DNA of 15,491 nt from contig DASWHX010000109.1 in the NCBI GenBank assembly GCA_036397995.1, forward strand, positions 1-15,491, in the 5' to 3' direction. Made by a program: the position numbers and the translations under genes. This document shows positions 1 to 8,168 of this stretch, in pieces. Within the stretch, counting starts at the first letter, position 1. The number at the start of each line of letters is the position of its first letter. This DNA is from DASWHX01 sp036397995. GTDB taxonomy: Bacteria; Bacteroidota; Bacteroidia; Cytophagales; Cyclobacteriaceae. The notes below the pieces were generated by a model. The model had not been told where the DNA came from and did no database searches. It saw only the letters and a program-made list of their open reading frames with translations.

Positions 1-1135
1 TGCCTTCCAATAAGTATTCCATAGATGCCTTTGCATCTGCAACACTATCTAAATTATAGATAACCTGACCCCCGATGTAATGCTCCGGCCTCTTTGTTAT
101 GAAATCAAGAGCTAAGGAGTCAATATATTTATAGTCAAAATCAATTAATCTATTTTTGTAATAGACATTATAAAATAATTTTCCAGAACTACCTTTTAAG
201 CCACCTTCATTTTTGTAATAGTTAAAGTGCGACTCATCCGCGGTAGCAACTGTATCGACATAGAAGTTGTCAAAAAATTCAGCCGGGCCTGTGTTATCAT
301 TAACATAGCTAAAGGAATTCTTCTGGTAATACCTGTCAAATTTATGATACATCCTAACCGGCTTAATCAATTGCAATTCCTGGTAACTGTGAATATTCCT
401 CCTCTTTTCAATACTTTCCGGGCCAATCATAACGGGCTCAGCATCGTCGTCAAAATAATCCCGGAAAGCACCGATACTACCTTCGTCTACTCCGCCGGTT
501 TCAAATATAACATGCCTGGTTCGAGAATAATTAGCCATTATCCAATACGTTTTTTTCTTATTATGAAAACTGCCAAATGCATCGTATGACGTTCCCTTGA
601 CGCTTCGATCACCTTCTATTACGTTGCCAATTTGCTTATCAACGGTTAATTTTTGAATATGCAAACCAAAATTCAACTGCGGAATAACATTTCTGGAAAC
701 CAGAACATTGGTGATAGATCGTCCTTTTCCCCCTAGCATTAAGGAAAATTCAATATAAGGTGATTTGGTATCGAAGTATTTAAAGTCCTTCGGAGCTTTG
801 AAATAGTTGTCGAATCCGCGGAATCCCGGCCTGGCGCCGATATCTCCTTCGGGTTGATGGTAAACCGGTCTCATAGCGGTACCTATTACTCCCAGGTCAG
901 TCCACTTCAAATCTCTCTTCTCTAAAAAGGTAAATTTGTGGAAATCGGTTAGCAAAGTATCTACTGTTTTCCAGTTATCGCGCTGATAGAAAACATCCTC
1001 TTCTCTAATTGATAATGTTGATTTAGGTCCATATACAAGCTTTGTTGAGTCATCAATAATCTGCGATCTTACCTGAGCGGGCAACTCAAGACTGACCACA
1101 ATTAATCCGGAAAGGTAGAGTAGTTTTTTAAACAC
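1..1135 (-). CDS. Putative porin, Porin_10-type outer-membrane beta-barrel (3' end cut by window)
   Basis: The minus frame is open from a GTG at 1135 to the window edge, 378 codons with no stop. The N-terminus (MFKKLLYLSGLIVVSLELPAQ) is a signal peptide: lysines, a hydrophobic stretch, then a cleavage-like Pro-Ala-Gln. The mature part contains TDFHKFTFLEKRDLKWTDLG, a TAMRPVYHQPEGD segment, YFDTKSPYIEFSLMLGGKGR and a SRNVIPQLNFGLHIQK strand. I recognise these as typical of the Bacteroidota Porin_10 family, outer-membrane barrels of unknown substrate. Alternating aromatic/polar strands follow. The gene begins 20 bases after the lpxK stop, so the two are probably cotranscribed. There is no ATG near the N-terminus; an upstream CTG in the same frame (near 1159) is a less likely start. 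The family is fairly sure, the transported substrate unknown. Confidence 0.8.
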   Translation of the reverse strand, partial: MFKKLLYLSGLIVVSLELPAQVRSQIIDDSTKLVYGPKSTLSIREEDVFYQRDNWKTVDTLLTDFHKFTFLEKRDLKWTDLGVIGTAMRPVYHQPEGDIGARPGFRGFDNYFKAPKDFKYFDTKSPYIEFSLMLGGKGRSITNVLVSRNVIPQLNFGLHIQKLTVDKQIGNVIEGDRSVKGTSYDAFGSFHNKKKTYWIMANYSRTRHVIFETGGVDEGSIGAFRDYFDDDAEPVMIGPESIEKRRNIHSYQELQLIKPVRMYHKFDRYYQKNSFSYVNDNTGPAEFFDNFYVDTVATADESHFNYYKNEGGLKGSSGKLFYNVYYKNRLIDFDYKYIDSLALDFITKRPEHYIGGQVIYNLDSVADAKASMEYLLEG

Positions 1136-1155
1136 GTTTGAATAACGTTTCGTTT

Positions 1156-2253
1156 TCAGGTAAATTCATTTCTTTTAACAGCATCAAGAATAATTTTGTC
1201 AAATTTCCTGCCATTCCCAACAAAATCAATCTCGATAGGCAGGTAGAATAAAGGCACTCCTTCAAGCAATGAATAGAATTTTGATGAAATCAGTTTTGCC
1301 CTGTCTTTTTCCGTTGTGAGTAAAGAAATATTAGATTTACCGTCTAGCATACTTATCAGGTTTTCAAGATCCTTGAAAGTATAGATGTGATGATCAGAAA
1401 AAACAACATAATCCAGCACATCGAACTTGGAGGTTACAAATAAACGAAGCGGATCCGGGTTAGCAAGTCCGCTAAAAATAATGACACCAGGAGTAATTTT
1501 ACCTTCGTAAGAACTTAACACCGGCTTGGGATCCAGATACCTGATAAACGAGAAGTATACGGGCTTCGCATTAGCATATTTTTCGATTTTTTTCACATAG
1601 CTATCCATGTCGATCTGTTCCAACTCATCCGGACATTTGGTCACTACGATCACATCCGCTCTCCTGGCCCCTGTTCTTGATTCACGCAAATTACCGGTTG
1701 GCAATATAAGGTCTTTAAAAAATGGTTTGTCATACTCAGTAAGAAGAATTGATAAGTCGGGAATTATTCCCCTTTGCTGAAATCCATCGTCAAGTATTAC
1801 TATCTCCGTATCTGGAAATTCAAACAAGATATTTGGAATCGCGTAAACTCTGTCTTCACTAACTACAATTTTAATTTCATCACTATATTTCTGAAAAAAC
1901 TGAAACGGCTCATCACCTATAGTCTTTGCATCATCATTCTTATTAGCAATTCTAAACCCATAGCTTTTTCTCTTGTATCCCCTGCTTAAGACAGTGATCT
2001 TAAAATTAGTTTTCAAACTCTTGATTAGGTATTCTACCATCGGAGTTTTACCGGTTCCGCCCATTGATAAATTGCCAACATTGATTACCATGGTCTCAAA
2101 CTGGAATGAACGAGTGTAATCAATATCATAAAGGTAATTGCGAAGCCGGGTAACCAAATCATAAATTAACGTGACCGGGAAAAGCAAAAGCCGAATAAAC
2201 CTTATTAGGTACTGCAAGATGAATTTAATAAATTTGATTCCTGCAAATTTCAA
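1156..2253 (-). CDS. lpxK: Tetraacyldisaccharide 4'-kinase (lipid A biosynthesis)
   Basis: LpxK phosphorylates the 4' position of the tetraacyldisaccharide precursor of lipid A at the cytoplasmic face of the inner membrane, using ATP. The 365-residue length is usual. Residues about 8-32 form the hydrophobic membrane-associating helix. The Walker A loop is GNLSMGGTGKTP (about 60-71, K69). Asp114 of GDEPFQF and His-His of SDHHIYTF match family positions. The second acidic motif reads DDGFQQ (155-160), where most LpxK proteins have DDxFQH, so the His is replaced by Gln. The start is TTG at 2253. A second in-frame TTG at codon 13 (2217) would also leave a family-like N-terminus, so the start is uncertain. 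The gene diverges from the Nif3 gene with a 6-base gap and precedes the porin gene. Confidence 0.95.
   Translation of the reverse strand: MKFAGIKFIKFILQYLIRFIRLLLFPVTLIYDLVTRLRNYLYDIDYTRSFQFETMVINVGNLSMGGTGKTPMVEYLIKSLKTNFKITVLSRGYKRKSYGFRIANKNDDAKTIGDEPFQFFQKYSDEIKIVVSEDRVYAIPNILFEFPDTEIVILDDGFQQRGIIPDLSILLTEYDKPFFKDLILPTGNLRESRTGARRADVIVVTKCPDELEQIDMDSYVKKIEKYANAKPVYFSFIRYLDPKPVLSSYEGKITPGVIIFSGLANPDPLRLFVTSKFDVLDYVVFSDHHIYTFKDLENLISMLDGKSNISLLTTEKDRAKLISSKFYSLLEGVPLFYLPIEIDFVGNGRKFDKIILDAVKRNEFT
2205..2236 (+). promoter_or_regulatory. Candidate promoter for the Nif3/zinc-ribbon operon, inside lpxK
   Basis: TAAATTTG at 2229-2236 is a perfect match to the Bacteroidota -7 box TAnnTTTG. TTAG at 2205-2208, 20 bases upstream, is a one-mismatch -33 TTTG. 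Transcription would begin near 2243, about 17 bases before the ATG at 2260. The element lies within the 5' coding part of lpxK, which is forced by the 6-base intergenic gap. Confidence 0.5.
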
Positions 2254-2259
2254 GGCTTA

Positions 2260-3357
2260 ATGGTGAAAATAAAAGAGGTTTCAGATTATTTAGAAAGTAT
2301 CGCACCTCGATCGCTGCAGGAATCTTATGATAACTCCGGCTTGCTGGTTGGTAACCCAAAAACCAATGTTTCAGGCATATTGGTTAGTCTCGATTGTACC
2401 GAGGAGGTCATCAAAGAGGCAAAGAAGCGGAAATGTAACCTGGTTGTGTGTCACCATCCGGTCATCTTTAAGGGAATAAAGAGCATAACAGGGAGGAATT
2501 ACGTTGAAAGGACTGTCATGAGCGCTATCAAGTCAGATATTGCAATATATGCTATCCATACCAATCTGGATAATGTGAGTACCGGAGTTAATAAGAAAAT
2601 CAGTGATAAAATTGGTCTTATAAACACTCAGATTCTAGCTCCAAAAAATGATAATCTTTCTAAATTAGAAACTTTTGTGCCTCCTAAATGGAGGAAGAAG
2701 GTTCTTCAGGCAATCCATAATGCGGGAGCAGGTCGAATTGGGAATTACTCAGAGTGCAGTTTTATTTTGTCGGGCAGCGGAACCTTTCTGCCTAATGAAA
2801 AAGCGAAGCCCAAACTGGGTAAAAAGAACCAATTGGAAACCGTTGAAGAAGAGCGAATTGAAGTTATTTTTCCAACAGAACTCAAACGTTCAATAATTAG
2901 TGCTTTACAGTATGCTCACCCCTATGAGGAAGTGGCCTATTATCTTCATGACCTCCAAAACTGGAATGAGGATACTGGATCAGGGATGATCGGAGACTTG
3001 CCAGTGCCAGTAAGCAGTGGGGCGTTTTTACTTCAGTTAAAGAAGAAATTTGGCTTGAAAATTCTGCGGCATACAGCTTTCATTAAGTCAAAAGTGCGGA
3101 GAATTGCTGTCTGTGGCGGGGCAGGCAGTTTCTTGATTTCCAGGGCAAAAGCCGTCAAAGCGGATGTTTTTGTTACTGCTGACATCAAGTATCATGAGTT
3201 TTTTGATGCAGAGGGTGAAATTTTGATAGTAGATATCGGTCATTATGAAAGTGAAGTCTTTACAAAAGATCTCCTTTGCACGTTATTAAGGAAAAAATTT
3301 TCTAATTTTGCAGTCAATTTATCAAAAACGAACACAAATCCGGTAAACTACTTATAA
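2260..3357 (+). CDS. Nif3-like dinuclear metal-centre protein (YqfO type with PII-like insert)
   Basis: A 365-residue Nif3 family member (often labelled GTP cyclohydrolase 1 type 2/Nif3). Family members form hexameric toroids with a two-metal site; the physiological reaction is not settled. Metal-ligand motifs are visible at both ends: CHHPVIF (H65, H66), AIHTNLD (H100, D104) and the C-terminal DIGHYESEVF. The opening KIKEVSDYLESIAPRSLQES is typical of the family. Residues about 135-245 form the inserted PII/CutA-like domain seen in the long YqfO-type subfamily, which explains 365 residues rather than about 250. The ATG at 2260 is supported by the family N-terminus and by the promoter just upstream. 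The zinc-ribbon gene follows after 9 bases, a pairing common in bacteria. Confidence 0.92.
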   Translation: MVKIKEVSDYLESIAPRSLQESYDNSGLLVGNPKTNVSGILVSLDCTEEVIKEAKKRKCNLVVCHHPVIFKGIKSITGRNYVERTVMSAIKSDIAIYAIHTNLDNVSTGVNKKISDKIGLINTQILAPKNDNLSKLETFVPPKWRKKVLQAIHNAGAGRIGNYSECSFILSGSGTFLPNEKAKPKLGKKNQLETVEEERIEVIFPTELKRSIISALQYAHPYEEVAYYLHDLQNWNEDTGSGMIGDLPVPVSSGAFLLQLKKKFGLKILRHTAFIKSKVRRIAVCGGAGSFLISRAKAVKADVFVTADIKYHEFFDAEGEILIVDIGHYESEVFTKDLLCTLLRKKFSNFAVNLSKTNTNPVNYL

Positions 3358-3366
3358 GGATACTTC

Positions 3367-4131
3367 ATGGAAAATAATGTTGCTAAGAAGCTGGACGCCT
3401 TGACCCATCTCCAGGACATTGACTCAAAATTAGATTCTATCATAAAAGTCCGAGGGGCTCTCCCCGACGAAGTGCGCGATCTTGAGGATGAGATTGCAGG
3501 ATACGAAACCAGATTGGAGAAGATAAACCAGGAAATTAAAGAACGTGAAACTGATATTTCAGATAAGAAATTGGCCATCAAGGAATGCCAGAAGTTGATT
3601 AAAAAGTATCAGGATCAACAAATGAATGTTCGAAATAACCGGGAATACGACGCAATCACCAAGGAGATGGAACTGCAGGAGCTGGAGATCCAAATAAGTG
3701 AAAAGAGGATTAAGGAAGCCCACGCAAAAATTGAAGCAAAGAATGTGGACATTGCCGAGGTGACCGAAATAATGAATGAGCGAAACAAAGACCTTAAGAG
3801 CAAAAAAAATGAACTTTCCTCTCTCACTTCTGAAAGTGAAGAAGAAGAAAAGAAATTATTAAAGGAAAAAGAAAAAGCAGAGAAATCAGTAGAAGAACGT
3901 CTGTTGCTTTCGTACAAGAAGATCGTGGCTAATGCCAGAAACGGTCTCGGCGTGGTTAGTGTGAAAAGAGGAGCTTGTGGGGGCTGCTTTAACGTAGTGC
4001 CACCTCAGCGCCAGGCGGACATCAAAGAGAGGAAAAAAATAATTGTCTGTGAACACTGCGGAAGAATACTTGCTGATGTGGAAGGTATTGCCGGTGAAGA
4101 TGAAAAGAAACCGGTCAGAAGAAGAAAGTAA
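3367..4131 (+). CDS. Coiled-coil protein with C4 zinc ribbon (DUF164/CdsZ-like)
   Basis: This 254-residue protein has two parts. Residues about 20-185 are a long, highly charged coiled coil rich in Glu and Lys. The C-terminal part is a zinc ribbon with CxxC pairs at C204/C207 (CGGC) and C228/C231 (CEHC), separated by VVPPQRQADIK, a stretch typical of the zf-RING_7/DUF164 family. A basic tail ends the protein. The family includes chlamydial CdsZ; its general role is unclear, with nucleic-acid binding or a scaffold role proposed. TAAGGA at 3355-3360, 6 bases before the ATG and overlapping the Nif3 stop, is one of the few good ribosome binding sites here and supports this start and coupling to nif3. 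Confidence 0.88.
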   Translation: MENNVAKKLDALTHLQDIDSKLDSIIKVRGALPDEVRDLEDEIAGYETRLEKINQEIKERETDISDKKLAIKECQKLIKKYQDQQMNVRNNREYDAITKEMELQELEIQISEKRIKEAHAKIEAKNVDIAEVTEIMNERNKDLKSKKNELSSLTSESEEEEKKLLKEKEKAEKSVEERLLLSYKKIVANARNGLGVVSVKRGACGGCFNVVPPQRQADIKERKKIIVCEHCGRILADVEGIAGEDEKKPVRRRK

Positions 4132-4174
4132 AACTTGTTATTACCCCGCGAACTTCAGATTCGCTTGTTACTTT
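4125..4174. terminator. Possible weak bidirectional terminator between convergent genes
   Basis: GCGAA (4148-4152) and TTCGC (4160-4164) form a 5-bp stem with a 7-base loop. AAAGTAA (4125-4131) and TTACTTT (4168-4174) could pair outside it. The plus strand then reads T-rich. The site sits where the zinc-ribbon gene and the histidine phosphatase gene converge. The stem is short and overlaps both gene ends, so this is only a candidate. Confidence 0.3.
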
Positions 4175-4778
4175 TTAAGGTTTCATTATACGTTTCAATT
4201 CTAAACATGCTGCCAGAGAATAGCAATTGGTAGAGAGAGAAGTTTGTATGTTCAAAAATCTCCATCCTGCTGAGTGGATAGTTTAGCATTATACAAAGTA
4301 AAGCCCGAATAGCTCTTCCATGCATACAGATTAAAACCTGTCGCTCATCATTTTTGGACATTATATATAACAAGGCCTTCGACAGCCTGAATTTCAAATC
4401 ACTTGGGCTTTCACCCCCAGGCAAAGGATAATCCAACATCCCGGATTTCCATTTACCAACAAGTTCCCGGTAATATTTATCATTTTTACCTCCGAATTTC
4501 TTCCCTTCACTTTCTCCCCAATGTATCTCATTCAGGCCGGCCAATTTTTCATGAGGCACTCCGGAATCTATGAACAATTCCATGGACTGAACACTTCTTT
4601 GCAAGGCAGAAGTATATACTTTATCGAAGGAGAAATCTTTGTATTTCTCAAAAAATAACCGCGCCTGATTATATCCTGTCTCATTTAGAGAAGAGTCAAT
4701 CCCACTCCCCTGGACAATACCCTGCCTGTTCTGTTCAGTCTCTCCATGCCTCACCAGGTATATTTTTTTGATACTCAA
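4155..4778 (-). CDS. Histidine phosphatase family protein (phosphoglycerate mutase-like)
   Basis: A 207-residue member of the RHG/cofactor-dependent phosphoglycerate mutase superfamily, a cytoplasmic phosphatase or mutase working through a phosphohistidine. The signature YLVRHGETEQN (R10, H11, G12) carries the nucleophile. R61 of TSALQRS, E84 of LNEIHWGESEG and the second histidine, H153 of MHGRAIRAL, complete the catalytic set. LPGGES is typical of the phosphatase-like branch (CobC/GpmB type), so it is more likely a phosphatase than a glycolytic mutase; the substrate cannot be read off. The start is TTG at 4778, chosen because the RHG motif is normally within about 10 residues of the N-terminus. 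It diverges from the menaquinone operon. Confidence 0.9.
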   Translation of the reverse strand: MSIKKIYLVRHGETEQNRQGIVQGSGIDSSLNETGYNQARLFFEKYKDFSFDKVYTSALQRSVQSMELFIDSGVPHEKLAGLNEIHWGESEGKKFGGKNDKYYRELVGKWKSGMLDYPLPGGESPSDLKFRLSKALLYIMSKNDERQVLICMHGRAIRALLCIMLNYPLSRMEIFEHTNFSLYQLLFSGSMFRIETYNETLKSNKRI

Positions 4779-4794
4779 TTTTCAGTTATTTTTG
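4768..4794 (+). promoter_or_regulatory. Candidate promoter of the menaquinone operon
   Basis: TATTTTTG at 4787-4794 matches TAnnTTTG exactly. TTG at 4768-4770 lies 16 bases upstream, slightly short for the usual spacing. Transcription would start near 4800, about 25 bases before the ATG at 4825. Confidence 0.5.
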
Positions 4795-4800
4795 TCCAGC

Positions 4801-4808
4801 CAAAATTA
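4801..4808 (-). promoter_or_regulatory. Candidate -7 box for the histidine phosphatase gene
   Basis: On the minus strand, 4808-4801 reads TAATTTTG, a perfect TAnnTTTG. Its -33 partner is weak (a TTT run about 22 bases upstream). Transcription would start near 4795, leaving a leader of about 16 bases before the TTG at 4778. It faces the plus-strand -7 box at 4787-4794. Confidence 0.4.
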
Positions 4809-4824
4809 ACCCATTTCCACCAGA

Positions 4825-5247
4825 ATGTTTAAAGAAGAGCTTACAGTTGATTTCCTTAATAACTTCTGTAAAAATACTATGGTTGACAATTTGGGAATTG
4901 AATTCACAGAAATCGGTGATGATTATATGATTGCCAGGATGCCGGTTGACAACCGAACTATTCAACCATTGGGGTTGCTCCATGGTGGAGCCTCTATTGC
5001 TTTGGCAGAAACCCTGGGGAGTGTTGCCGCTACCTTTATCCTGAATACGGAAACTCATTATTGTGTAGGATTAGAAATAAATGGAAATCATATTAAAGCC
5101 ATTAAAAGCGGCTACGTTTTTGGAAAAACCACCCCGATTCATATCGGAAGCAAGACACAGGTTTGGCAAATAAGAATTACTAATGAAAAAGAACAACTGG
5201 TAAGCATTTGCAGAATTACTCTTGCAGTAATAGAGAAAAGAAAATAG
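4825..5247 (+). CDS. menI: Hotdog-fold thioesterase, probable DHNA-CoA hydrolase
   Basis: A 140-residue PaaI/YdiI-type hotdog thioesterase. The central-helix motif LLHGGASIALAETLGS holds H53 and the catalytic Glu62, as in 1,4-dihydroxy-2-naphthoyl-CoA hydrolases and related acyl-CoA thioesterases. The preceding IQPLG loop and the later HIGSKTQVWQIRI strands fit the fold. It is the first gene of the men operon and ends 1 base before the menF start. DHNA-CoA hydrolysis, the step after MenB, is therefore the best assignment. The sequence alone would also allow another aryl-CoA thioesterase. The start at 4825 fits the usual length and the promoter about 30 bases upstream. Confidence 0.85.
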   Translation: MFKEELTVDFLNNFCKNTMVDNLGIEFTEIGDDYMIARMPVDNRTIQPLGLLHGGASIALAETLGSVAATFILNTETHYCVGLEINGNHIKAIKSGYVFGKTTPIHIGSKTQVWQIRITNEKEQLVSICRITLAVIEKRK

Positions 5248-5248
5248 T

Positions 5249-6442
5249 ATGACCGAAAAAGAAAAGGCTACCTTCATCAGTTCTACCTTATCTTCCCTTG
5301 ATAAGAAGGAACTTTTGCACCGATTGCTTGGTAAGTCCATATCGGATAATTTTTCTATTGCCATTTGGCGAATGCCCAATCAGAATTCTTCACAATTATT
5401 TATTGACTTCAAGCAAAATAGGGAATTTGAAATCGAAGAGTTAGAAGATTTACCAGCCGGATTTGTATTTGCTCCCTTTCTTGAAAATGATAAAAAGATT
5501 TACATCCAGGGAGAGCTGCAAATTGCATTTAGTGATTCGTCTATAAAATTAAATTCATTAGCCCTTACTGAAGATAATCTGACCTGGCTTGAAGAAGCCT
5601 TGCAATATAAGTCTGATATCCGGATTAAAAATAAGTTTAATAGTAAATCTACTAGTAAATCAAAATACAAAAGCTGGGTTAATGAAGGAGTAAGTAGAAT
5701 TATGAACGGTGAATTCAAGAAAGTTGTACCGGCTAGAATTTTGGTTAAGGAATGGAGGGGAAATCCAATTGAAATTTTCAATGATTTATCCTGCAGGTAT
5801 CCCAACGCTTTTGTTTCCATTACCTGCACACCTCAGGCAGGATGCTGGATTGGTGCAACGCCTGAATTATTATTAAGTGTGGATAAGAATAAGATATTTA
5901 GAACCGCTTCACTAGCCGGTACCAAGGCTTTCGATCAGTCAGTGATGTTGCATAATGTTACCTGGACTCAAAAAGAAATTGAAGAACAGGCTATGGTTAG
6001 CCGGTATATAATTAACTGCTTCAAGACAATTCGTCTTAGAGAGTTTGATGAGGAAGGTCCAATGACAATAAAAGCAGGAAACCTGGTACACCTAAAAACC
6101 AATTTCATTGTTGATATGAAGAGCACAAACTTTCCGAACCTGGGATCTACAATGTTAAGACTACTCCACCCCACCAGCGCCGTTTGCGGAATGCCAAAAG
6201 ATGCGGCTGCTGATTTTCTGGAGAAAATAGAAAACTTCGATCGCACATATTTCAGCGGATACCTGGGCCCGATAAATGTTGAAGATGAGACAAACATTTT
6301 TGTAAATATCAGATGTGCACGCCTTATAGAAAACCATTCCATAATTTTTGCCGGTGCCGGCGTTACCAGCTACTCTAATGCTGAATCAGAATGGGAAGAA
6401 ACTGAATTGAAATGCAAAACGCTGCTGGACGTAATGTCATAA
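5249..6442 (+). CDS. menF: Isochorismate synthase
   Basis: Converts chorismate to isochorismate, the entry step of menaquinone synthesis. The 397-residue protein has the chorismate-binding fold in its C-terminal two thirds: EFKKVVPARI (K157/K158, the general-base region), WIGATPELLL, FRTASLAGTKAF, HNVTWTQKEIEEQ, LHPTSAVCGMPKDAA, YFSGYLGPIN, and the closing FAGAGVTSYSNAESEWEETELK with the metal-binding glutamates. The N-terminal third is less conserved, as usual. Anthranilate or aminodeoxychorismate synthase component I is unlikely, because the gene lies between menI and menD. The ATG is 1 base after the menI stop, which implies translational coupling. Confidence 0.93.
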   Translation: MTEKEKATFISSTLSSLDKKELLHRLLGKSISDNFSIAIWRMPNQNSSQLFIDFKQNREFEIEELEDLPAGFVFAPFLENDKKIYIQGELQIAFSDSSIKLNSLALTEDNLTWLEEALQYKSDIRIKNKFNSKSTSKSKYKSWVNEGVSRIMNGEFKKVVPARILVKEWRGNPIEIFNDLSCRYPNAFVSITCTPQAGCWIGATPELLLSVDKNKIFRTASLAGTKAFDQSVMLHNVTWTQKEIEEQAMVSRYIINCFKTIRLREFDEEGPMTIKAGNLVHLKTNFIVDMKSTNFPNLGSTMLRLLHPTSAVCGMPKDAAADFLEKIENFDRTYFSGYLGPINVEDETNIFVNIRCARLIENHSIIFAGAGVTSYSNAESEWEETELKCKTLLDVMS

Positions 6443-6453
6443 TATCAAATCCT

Positions 6454-8166
6454 ATGCATTTACAGCCAATCAGTAACATAGCTGAAATATTTTACCGCAA
6501 AAACATCACGCATGTAGTTATATCACCCGGATCCAGAAACGCACCACTTACGCTTGCTTTTGCCAGACATCCGGAAATAGAAGTGCATGTAATTCCTGAC
6601 GAAAGATCGGCAGGATTTATAGCACTTGGCATTTCACAAAACCTAAAACAGCCCGTGGGTGTGGTTTGTACTTCAGGCAGTGCGGCAATCAATCTATTTC
6701 CAGCAATTGCCGAAGCATATCTCCAGGAAGCTCCGCTTATTATTATGACCGCAGACCGGCCTCCGGAATGGATCGATCAATGGGATGGACAAACTATTTA
6801 TCAACAAGGGTTGTATGGTATACATGTAAAACGCAGTTACACACTGCCCGTTGATGTGTTGAATAAGGAATCTGAAACCTTGTTATACCGGCAAATTTCA
6901 GAAGGTTTAAATTTTGCCGGAGCACTGCCAAATGGTCCGGTTCATTTCAATTTTCCCTTCAGGGAGCCATTTTATCCGGACAAGAATGAAAAAATTGAAT
7001 ATTCAAAAGGTCTTAAAATCATTGATTCAGAGAATCCAGAGTGCTCTATAAGCACATCGAAACTTGAACATTTATCATCGCTGTGGAAGAGTTCAGCAAA
7101 AAAATTGATTTTAGTTGGTCAGAATGATCATTCTGAAAATCTCTTGTCGGTCCTTCAGTTTGTTGCTGCCAAGCACAAAATACCATTGGTAGGAGATGTT
7201 CTCTCAAATATTCATCATATAGAAAATTCAATCAGGTATTCTGACATCTTTCTCTCAGGCAATAAGGAAAAACAAAGTAGCCTGACTCCGGATTTGCTGA
7301 TAACTATTGGAAAATCCGTGATTTCTAAAAATCTAAAACTATTTCTCAGAACTTCCCAAATCAAAAACCATTGGCAAGTGCAATGGGGACAAACCATTAA
7401 GGATCCATTTAATTCAATCACAGAAATAATTATTGTCGATCCTGTTTTGTTCCTGAAAGAAATGGAACTTCTATCCGGTAGAGACGATTTTATAAAGCAA
7501 AAACAAAGCAATTTTCAAGAGTTATGGCATTTAGAAGAACATAATGCTAAAAAGTTTTTGAAATCGTTTTTTCCGCAGAAAAAGTTTGGTGAATGGGAGG
7601 CGACAAAAGAAATTCTTGGATCCTTGCCACAAAATTCAATCCTGCATTTGGCAAACAGTATGCCTGTCCGGTGGGCAAATTTTTCAGGATTACAGCATTT
7701 CCAGAGAATAGATGTTTATTGCAACCGCGGAACATCCGGTATAGATGGCTGCACCAGTACAACAATGGGTTTTGCCATTACCTCACAAAAACCTGTTGTT
7801 CTTATTACCGGAGACATGGCTTTTCTCTATGATAGAAATGCTTTTTGGCATAATTACCCCTATCCTTTGCTGCGAATTGTGGTTCTCAACAATCATGGTG
7901 GAGGTATTTTCAGATTAATAACAGGACCCGATGACCAACCTGAACTGGAGGAGTTTTTTGAAACAAAACAAGTTTTAAAGGCTGAATCAGTTGCTAAAGA
8001 ATTTAACATTGACTACCACTATGCCGGTTCAGCGGAACAATTAGCAATGGTTTGGAAAGAGTTTTTTAATTTTGATGGTAAGCCGAAGCTTCTTGAAATA
8101 GAAACCAAGGGAGTCACCAACCAGGAAATATTTAGAAAATTCAAAGAAGAAACTGAGGAATTATAA
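6454..8166 (+). CDS. menD: SEPHCHC synthase (2-succinyl-5-enolpyruvyl-6-hydroxy-3-cyclohexene-1-carboxylate synthase)
   Basis: A ThDP-dependent enzyme joining isochorismate and 2-oxoglutarate with loss of CO2. Starting at 6454 it has 570 residues, normal for the family. Near the N-terminus, VVISPGSRNAPLTLAF and IPDERSAGFIALG carry the arginine-rich substrate loop and the activating glutamate. Toward the C-terminus, TGDMAFLYDRNAFWH and LNNHGGGIFRLI form the ThDP/Mg binding GDM...NN motif. The frame also offers an ATG at 6412 overlapping menF by 31 bases. I prefer 6454, 11 bases after the menF stop, because family proteins start a few residues before ISNIAEIFYRKNITH. Confidence 0.94.
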   Translation: MHLQPISNIAEIFYRKNITHVVISPGSRNAPLTLAFARHPEIEVHVIPDERSAGFIALGISQNLKQPVGVVCTSGSAAINLFPAIAEAYLQEAPLIIMTADRPPEWIDQWDGQTIYQQGLYGIHVKRSYTLPVDVLNKESETLLYRQISEGLNFAGALPNGPVHFNFPFREPFYPDKNEKIEYSKGLKIIDSENPECSISTSKLEHLSSLWKSSAKKLILVGQNDHSENLLSVLQFVAAKHKIPLVGDVLSNIHHIENSIRYSDIFLSGNKEKQSSLTPDLLITIGKSVISKNLKLFLRTSQIKNHWQVQWGQTIKDPFNSITEIIIVDPVLFLKEMELLSGRDDFIKQKQSNFQELWHLEEHNAKKFLKSFFPQKKFGEWEATKEILGSLPQNSILHLANSMPVRWANFSGLQHFQRIDVYCNRGTSGIDGCTSTTMGFAITSQKPVVLITGDMAFLYDRNAFWHNYPYPLLRIVVLNNHGGGIFRLITGPDDQPELEEFFETKQVLKAESVAKEFNIDYHYAGSAEQLAMVWKEFFNFDGKPKLLEIETKGVTNQEIFRKFKEETEEL

Positions 8167-8168
8167 CA

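Noticed and set aside
227..589. Plus-strand open frame of 120 codons
   Set aside because: It lies antisense within the porin gene, has no recognisable domain and no promoter or ribosome binding site.
3615..3917. Minus-strand Ser/Phe-rich open frame
   Set aside because: It is the shadow of the Glu/Lys-rich coiled coil of the zinc-ribbon gene; the composition is the mirror of its codons.
6412..6453. Extended menD start at 6412
   Set aside because: It overlaps menF by 31 bases and adds 14 residues absent from the usual family N-terminus; 6454 is a better fit.
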